From: Aphrocallistes beatrix
Lineage: Eukaryota; Porifera; Hexactinellida; Sceptrulophora; Aphrocallistidae
Assembly: GCA_963281255.1 (NCBI GenBank)
Contig: OY725499.1
Coordinates: 1,930,096 to 1,994,095 of the forward strand
Reading direction: 5' to 3'
Length of the DNA: 64,000 nt
Shown: positions 53,701 through 62,700 of the stretch, piece by piece
Position numbering within the stretch: the stretch's first letter is position 1
Layout: every line of letters starts with the position of its first letter
The notes under the pieces: model-generated
Database searches by the model: none
Told to the model about the DNA's origin: nothing
What the model saw: the letters and a program-made list of their open reading frames with translations, nothing else
Translations under genes and position numbers: made by a program

Positions 53701-56700
53701 TTGAATTAAAAATATAATAGAGTGGTTACAAAGAAATTTCGACATAAATTGCTTTAGCACTGTGTCGGTCACATATATTGTATTACGGATGCTAAAAGGT
53801 CGACTATATTAAATAAATAGCTAATTTGCCTAAAATATTCCAGATATTGTATACAGTTTTGATATAGTTAAATGTATGCAAATTATAATCGTGATTTCAA
53901 CTTTTCTAGTACTTCTGGATACTGCGAAAATATCTAGGATCTTTTTGAGCATGCATCGTTCTTCATTATTTTAACCACAATGACGCATCAAAACTTAATT
54001 TGAGCAATTAAGTTATGTTGAAATTGTTAAGCAACATTAAGAGCGTAAAAAGGATCGTGTAAACGGAAAAGGAGGCTGGTGGCAGAAAAGCTGATTTACT
54101 GTTATACAAGACATTTCAATAACTATATAGACTAGTGTCCATAGCCTACTTAACTATAGCCTATTCAAGGTACGAATTCTACCTCACCATGGATTACTTA
54201 GTCTATTTTGTAAACAAATTTGACTCGATAAAATGCAGTTTATAATATAGAGTAAGTACAGTTGTTAGTTTATATTATATTATTTTACCTACATTATTTC
54301 ATTCTACAGGAAAATAAATGGAAGATATAATCAGCTCACTCGGCGTAATAGCCCAACATCATACGTAAGAGGGCAGTTAGAATGCTATATACTGCACCCT
54401 ATAAATATTCATAAATTACTATTACGTAAAACTTATTCATCATATTAAAACAGAGTTTGTCAGAGTCACTATATTTCTAGAAATTAATAATTATCGCTAA
54501 TAAGCTATATGTTTTAGGTTTTTGAACAAAATAAACTTTAACTTGTAGTACGTAGATGTAGTATAACTTAATACAATTAGAATCATACACCTACATGAAA
54601 GAGAAGAACTTACTTGTTTGTTGACTCCTTCATCTATATCAGTAACTATGTTATTCATAACAACATCATATATCACCAGAGGTATGATGGGATTTTGTTC
54701 TCCAATTGAAATTGAAATTTCAGACATCCCAAATGCAGGTGAATTATCATTCACATCGAGTAAAGAAATGCTAACAGTTGCGGATGCAGTGTGAGAACCT
54801 GTTGAATCACTGTTAATAGCTAGCACTTGAAATGCATAACTGCTCTGCGCTTCTCTGTCAACTGCAGCATTCAAAGAAATTAGACCGGAGACAGAATCAA
54901 TATCGAAGGTTGCTGCATCAGCGAAAGCTGAATCGAAGGAATATGATACACTCGATGTCTAAAAACAGGATTAGATCCTTTTAAAACAAATGGAGCGAGG
55001 ATTTATCCTAAATCTGATATAATAATTGTCTTAAATGTAACAATTCAGTATTTTTAGTGCATTTGCAGATTATTATTTTATCACAGTCAATAAAACTATA
55101 TTAATAAATTGAAGACTTAGGTTTTTACGAAAAAGAGCTAAGGAAGGGGTTGTAACAATAGTTCAGGAGCATTAGTGGAAATACATAGAAATAATTTTTT
55201 GGTTGGCAAGCCGATAGTGCTACTTTATTAAAACACCAACAGGATATAAAAATTATGCACACATAGTACATGCATAGCTTAACCCGCGGTTGGCTAGGAA
55301 TGTTGAAAGTGAAAATGAAAGTACATTGAAAATGAACTGAAAGTGAAAATGAAAGTGGGGTTTTCTCTATTTATACTTTTGAGACCTAGCCAGGCGAGGG
55401 TTAACTTAATAACATATTAAATATGACATTAACCCCAACTTGACGAGGAATGTTGAATTGAAAGTGAAAGTTAATTGAAAGTGAATTGAAATTGAAAATG
55501 AAAGTGGGGTCATTTCTATTTATACCTTTGACCCCACGTCAAATTAGGGTTAAAGCGAAAAGGTTGAGAATCAAGACGCTAATTTTTAGAGGTACAGTCG
55601 AAACCGGGTTTTTTTGACAATCGTATTTTTTTGACATATTTTGCTGCAGATTGTTTTTTCATGTTTCTACTATAGAATTTCCATCGGGTTTTTTTGACAC
55701 TGGGTTTATTTGACAATCGGTATTTTTTGACAATCGGTATTTTTTGACAATTGTTGGTGTAAAAAAGAGTTTTATGTACAGTTGACACCGTGTTTTTTTG
55801 ACACCCAATTTTCAGCAATTAGTTCATGACATCCATATCAAAACAGAAACGTCTGACACTGACGGAAAGGCACGAGATAGTCCTGCGTCTCGACAAGGGT
55901 CACCCTCTGACGGCAATTGCCAACGACTACGGAGTCAAGAAGTTAACCTTTACATACTTAATAATTCCTACTATGACCTCTAAAATATATTTTCTTCGTT
56001 GTGGGATGCGCAACACTGGGTTTTTTTGACAATCGGGTTTTTTTGACATTTTTTCGTGCAAATGGGGTGTCAAAAAAACCCGGTTTCAACTGTAGTCATA
56101 TTTGTTCCTTGATATTATAAACTCAGAGATACAATACGACGCTGCATTTGGAATTAATGTTACTTTCAAAATAGAATCCAGAATTTGTGGATGGTTTTTA
56201 TTTAAAACGTCATAACCTCCAAATTCGGCCTCGATAAATATTATACTTACAAGATCAGAATCTGTGGTTTCTACTTGCAAAATAGCTCGACCAATTGATG
56301 ATGCTTCAGATATATTAGCTTGATAACTAGAGGAAGTAAAAGCTGGAGCATATTCATTAACATCAGTCACAAATATGATTAAAGAGGTGAGAATTGAAGT
56401 TTGAGGAGTTTGGTTTTCTTGTGCTTGAATGATTAGGTTGTACTCAGCAAATGTTTCATGGTCTAATCCCGTAGCTCCAACTGATACAGCACCTAAATAA
56501 TGCAATTATATAGTAATTTATACCAGTAAATTTAAATAATAAATCTGCATAAATTAAGATTTGGAAATAAGTCTTAACTATGTATGTTCCCTATAAGTAA
56601 TAGGGTGTTTCAAAATTCATTGCGACCAGATTCGTACTTGTAATTATTAAGGTTCTCAACTGTTTTCACCAATATCTCCGAACCGGCAGATTTTAACCTA

Positions 56701-59700
56701 TTAACATGCATAATTAGCTGATATAAAACCACCCCCAAACCCCAAAATATCTCAATATCAAGTTGCTAGATCCTTTTCCTATATCAGAAATACTCTTTTT
56801 GATTTTCAGCCCCAAACCGGAAAATCACATCATAAATCTGCAGGAAGCAGAGCCTACGTTGCGGGACCACTAAATCATCAAAATTGCTTGAATTTGTATG
56901 TTACTATATTTAGTGATCAAAGTCAACTACAGTCTGTTACATAATTATTTGGAATTATATTTGACAAAATTTTCTTACAAGTATATTCATGGTCAACATT
57001 CTAAGTTAAGAGATATTATCTACATTGCTAAAATTCAATATTATATAGAAAATACATTTGAGTTGTTACCATTTGACATCTGGGCGCCATTGATGACCAG
57101 TATGGCTTAAGAAAATTAGAATCTAGCCTGCTCCAGGTGGCCTCCAACATGTTCTTTAGCTCTGGAATTGTCAACCTTTAACCTTTTTGGTTGGCTAAAG
57201 CAATTCCTTCTTTAGCCAACCAAAAAGGTTCACAATACGATTGAGATCAGGGTTTTTGAAGGCCACGGAAGTACTTTGGGCACTTTTGAGCTCAGCCAAT
57301 GCTTGACCTTTATAGCGGTATTTTTAGGGTCGTTATCTATTACGAGTTGCCAAAAATTTTCAGGGAAAACGTTAGCCTGGGCAAGTAGATGACCTTGAAG
57401 GATGTCTAGAAATAAGATACTATCCATATTTTGATTGAAAATACAAAGAGAGAAGTCCCCAATGAAGAAAATGCCGCCTATACGTTAATCTTTGGCGTAT
57501 GTTTAGTCGTGGGGACACATCTTTCTCAATCTGATTTTGTCCACATTTTAATTTGATCCCTGGAGAGCTATACCGACATCTCATCAGCAAAAACTGTCTT
57601 AGCCCATTATATACGATACAAACGATTCTTATCGCTAAGCATTGGCCTCTTTGTCGGGTCTCTCTTAGAATAACTCAGATCTATCAAGGCCCGGCGTACT
57701 GTCTAGCAATATACTGGAATTGGACCTCTACTGGCTAATGTTCTTAACGACAAATACGGTTTCTGCCTTATCTGTTGGCTAATCGAGTGTTTAATTCCAT
57801 TCCTTAGAGAACTTGGCCTTGCAAAATCTTTTTGATGTGAGATATCGATCCCTTTCGCAATTCTTGACCTAACATAATAAATTGTAGACAAGCTTACATC
57901 TACAATTTGAGAAATTTATAATGGTGCATGCTAATTGGGTTCCAGCAATGTTTTAATAGTCTCTCTTCAGAAGTTGGGTCAATTCAAAGTGTATTAATTA
58001 AGATAAATAAATTGTAGAATATAGATGAGAAAAGCTAAATTAATACAGTAATACCGGAAATGACGTCACTATATTCTCATATAGAGCAATAAAATGTTTG
58101 AGGGATGACAGAGTTCCTAGTTCAATCTTAATTTTATAAATACTTGGTTATACAGTAGTAAAAAAAGCAATATGTTGGAGTATAAGAGATAAAAATTTCC
58201 TAATATGGTCAAATCCATTACAAGCTAGAATTACTCGATGTTTTATGAATTACGAAACCTTTGGGCTCGGTAATTTCAGCTTTTTTATAATTATAATATG
58301 ATAGAAGTTTTAAATTTTTCAGGAATTTTAAGCAGGAATAACATTTGAGAATTCGCTACATCAAATTATAAAGTATAATGTTGTTAGTTTATACTAATAC
58401 AATTAAGTGAATCAAACAGTATATAATCCTACCAGTAGTCGGATTGATACTAAAACTATCAATTCCATTGAGCTGTTGGTTGCCGTAGATGATAGAATAA
58501 GCGAAAGTAGTTGGGACAGGGAGTGGACCATCTATGTCAATAGCTTGTATTGTAAATACAACACCAGTTGCCATTTCATTTATAGAAATAATTTTTCCAG
58601 TAGAAGCTGGCGTAAACTCAGGATCCTCATCGTTAATATTTAAAATAGTAATAGCAACAAAAGTCTAAAAAACAAATTTGTTTATTAAAATAATGTTAAA
58701 ATATATTTTAAAAATTGAGAATTAAGGAAAATATAGACAACTTAACTCAAATGAATTTTCTTGAGAAAGAAATACAGTGGAACCTCCATAAGTGGGGGGA
58801 TCGAGACGGTGAAAATATACCTACACCCCCATTCCCCACATGCGATTGTGTACCGTAATCACAAGAAATTAAGTCAAAATGGTTTGACTAAACCCAAATA
58901 TAGTAATTTCGAGCCATTTTAGGCATTTTAGTTTACTACAGCTATTTCGTTCATTTTCTGACTATTTGGATCAAATTGTTGTTAACATAGATGATCTGAA
59001 AAATACTTTATAGTTCAAGTCAGGTCAAATTAAGAATTGGCCTTATGACAAGTTGCAAATTGTGTCCAGAAAACCGCTCTCTTAGTAATTTCCCGCCAAA
59101 TAAAAAGGTTAATCTGATGGAAAAATAATTTCTGAAATTTTTAACTCTCCCTTTCCCCACTTCCCTACTTATAGAGGTTCATTTGTATAGAAACGAACTA
59201 AGATGGGCCAAATTTGCCTCACATATATAGGTTCTCCATTTATAGAGACCCCACTCATAGAGGTTCTACTGTACTATGTAAATGCCTGCATAATGTCGCT
59301 GGGGATTTATAAAACGAAAAAGAGATCCAATTACATATCTCTAGCATCATTTGTTATAATTATCCCAGCTAGATCATAATGAATGGGAAGATTCTAAATA
59401 CGAGGGTGTGTTAATTTTTACAAAAATAGAAATAATTATAAATGTGAACCATAAATAAAATTATATTCGAGTTGATGCAATAAGTAAAAATCCCATTATT
59501 TGAATCAGTGTTGCTAGTCTAGTGCAAAACCTGGTGAATTTTTTTTGTGATTTTATGTGATTTTAAGATTTTATGCTAATTTATGTCACCTAACAAAAAA
59601 CAAAAACAAAAATATCATAAAGATATCCCAGTTTACATCCACCTTTATCAAGCAGTTACAACCCAGAGATCCCACAAAAAGCGCCGGATACCACGCGAGT

Positions 59701-62700
59701 GTAGTCTGGCTCAGTGGGACTTATTTGACAATAACTGAGCCAGATTATACTCACTTGGTATCCGGTGCTTTTGTGGGAACTCTGGGTGGCGACTGTTGAT
59801 AAAGGGTCAGGCAAACTGGTGAATATTTATGATATTTTTTTACATTACAGAATTAGTGAGGGTCATTTTCTCCTGATCACTAAATTTTTTACATAGAAAG
59901 GTGTTGAAAGGCCTAAAGGACAATTCATCTAAAATAACCTAATCTCTTCTCGTTTACAAGTTATGCCAATTTTAACACCTCTCGAGGTGTGAAAAATTAT
60001 GATATTTTTGAGGAAATGTTTTCGGCAAATATTGTATAGCATAATATTCAAATTCAACATCTTTCGAAAACACTATGTATACTCAGAATTACACCTCTAA
60101 ATACCCCAGGCCATAACGGTGGAAAGATCTGACGGAATAGTGGAATCGAGTCGCCGGAATAAAATATAATTTGAAGTAGGAATAAGAGCTAAAATGCCAC
60201 ACAGTACCCTCTTACAAATAAAAATGGCACTTTCACACTCAATTGAACACTATTTCAAACCTAAATGTTCGCTTTCGCTCTCCCTCCAATTTTAGGTCTT
60301 ATTCCTACTTCAACTTTAGATTCCCCGTGGAATCTGGTAGAACTGGTAGAATTCGGTGGAATCGACTGAATGGTATAATCTAACGGATTATCTGACTGAA
60401 TGGTAGAACTTGTTTGAATTTGACTGAATGATAGAACCTGGCGGAATTTGACTGAACAGGGTAGGGTGGCTTTTAAGTTCTGTCCCAAGCTTTATTAGGT
60501 ATAAAATTTCTTAAACTCAAACAATCTTAGTTATTATGGTCTTTAGAGATTGTAATTCGAATATTCTCAATGATTTTATAAGATTTTTCGAGTCTAAGAA
60601 CTGGAACTGTGTTTTGTATGGTGAGTTTTGTGAAAAAATATGTGTCCTGGAACGCAGCGAAAATCGAGAATCAGGGACCACTGCTTTTCAAATTATCTTT
60701 CTAGAGTCTTCAAATTTCAGAACAAATTAGCTCTCACATTTTCCTCGAATAATCTAAATTTGTAGAAATATAGAATGTTTAGATCAGTATGTATTGAGAA
60801 TGTTTTGGATCAGATTTTTTGGTGATTTTGCAAAATGTACCTAATTTGAAGTCGTGAAATAATAACTTTATCTCGTTTCTGATAATGAATTCAATAGCTT
60901 TGTGAAATATTTCAATGGTGAATGGAGGGCATCTGGTGCTAAATCGTCATGGAAATCGATTATAGAGACATTTTTTACAGAAGCAATGGCCCTGATTCTC
61001 GATTTTCGCTGCGTTCCAGGACACATATTATCCGTTGACGCACTTATTGTATACTGGTACCCATAATTCGACCTTTGTATGCTTTCTGTATTCCCAAAAG
61101 AATACAAATGCCAATAAGATTCGGCTCGTTAACCAAGTACATGTACCGAATTCTGATACGTACATTAGCGTAGCTAAATGGGGAAAGGGGACTGTGCCCC
61201 TCTAACTTATTTGAATTGTTGATCCATATACAAAGTATTATCATACTGTTTCCCCAATGATGTTCCAAATTTGCTCATCAATTCATTAAGTCGCATTCAT
61301 TTTTGAAAATCTAAACGATAATAATCGCTATTTAAAACTCAAATTGGGACTTTTGTGTACAAATCAATTCAATTAAACCAGTTGGCGTAAAGAATTCTGC
61401 AGTTTTATTCGAACGATATTCGGACACTGGGGCGTTCATCTTAATACAGGACTTTAGTTGAACCCTCGCAAAATAATTGGAAAGCTTCCAGATTGTAGTA
61501 AAACGATGTCGAGTATCTAGATTGCCGCCGCGAAGGGACAAAGGGGTTGTGGACCAATGTGCTGGGGGAGGGGTCGACCGCACAATTGTAAAAATGTGAA
61601 TTCAAAAAATACGAATTCAGTACCAAATCTACTAGTTTTCTACAACATACATATACTATGTATGTTAATAGTCTAGTTTTTAGTAGAGCTCTATAGTGGC
61701 ATGCGGCGCGACTCGAACATTTTATTAATAATAATAAATTTTTGGATTTCAGCATCCCCCTTCGCCGCCACCAGATTCAAATAATAAATCAAAACTAGTG
61801 CGAAATACTCAATCCCGAATCTTGAGATTGTAAAAAATAATTTGGGATTGCATAAGTTATTTGCTTCCTTGTTACCTGTTATACAAGTATAATTACCTGC
61901 TCGTCTCTGACGCTCATTATTTTATGATTTATTCACAGACACAATATAATTATAGATACGGTATAAATATGGTGCAGCGTCATCACTCAAAGCGGACATC
62001 AGCAAAACCAGCTAGTACCATATCAGACTACAATCATTGTCATCAAAAATTTGAAAATAATAGCAAATTAAATGTTGAAATGGGATTGGACTATTTAGTC
62101 TTAGAATGTTGAGAGGAGCAATAATAGATGTCACATGGAATGTGAGGAATGTAACAACATTCCTAAGGAAAACTTTCCGAATATGGTCATGTGACATATC
62201 AAATAGTCATTTACGCTGAACCCGAATTCAGCATTAGAATAATGAGTCCTACCTAATAGTGATGTACGTATTAGTATTTTTTGGGTGTATTGGGGTGAGA
62301 ATACGTATGCAAATTTTATTTTTCAGCAATTGTAGTTGCTATACCTATTCCTTAATTTAAAATTGGAAGGTTGAGTGGTACTAATAATTAAAAACATTTT
62401 TGGCTATGGAACCATTACAGATTACATAACTTATCAATGTATGGCGTCTCTGTCCTTAATTGAAATTTGAAAAATACTCTCAAAATCCAAAATGAAGTTT
62501 AATGAACTTTTAGTGATATTCTTTATCAGCATTAAATTTGCAGGAATTTGATGCATGAAGAGATTCAGTCGGACTACTCTAAAGTCTAGAGAATGGAATG
62601 TTGTCACATTCCTGCGCTTCCTGTCAAGGACATTTTTCTGAAATTTTGTTCTCAGAATACTCAACATACACCTCAAACATTCAGAAATTTTATCCTGACT

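Noticed and set aside
55798-55983. Alternative 61-codon frame over the pogo remnant
   Set aside because: The overlapping frame from 55826 contains the CENP-B-type helix-turn-helix; this one does not.
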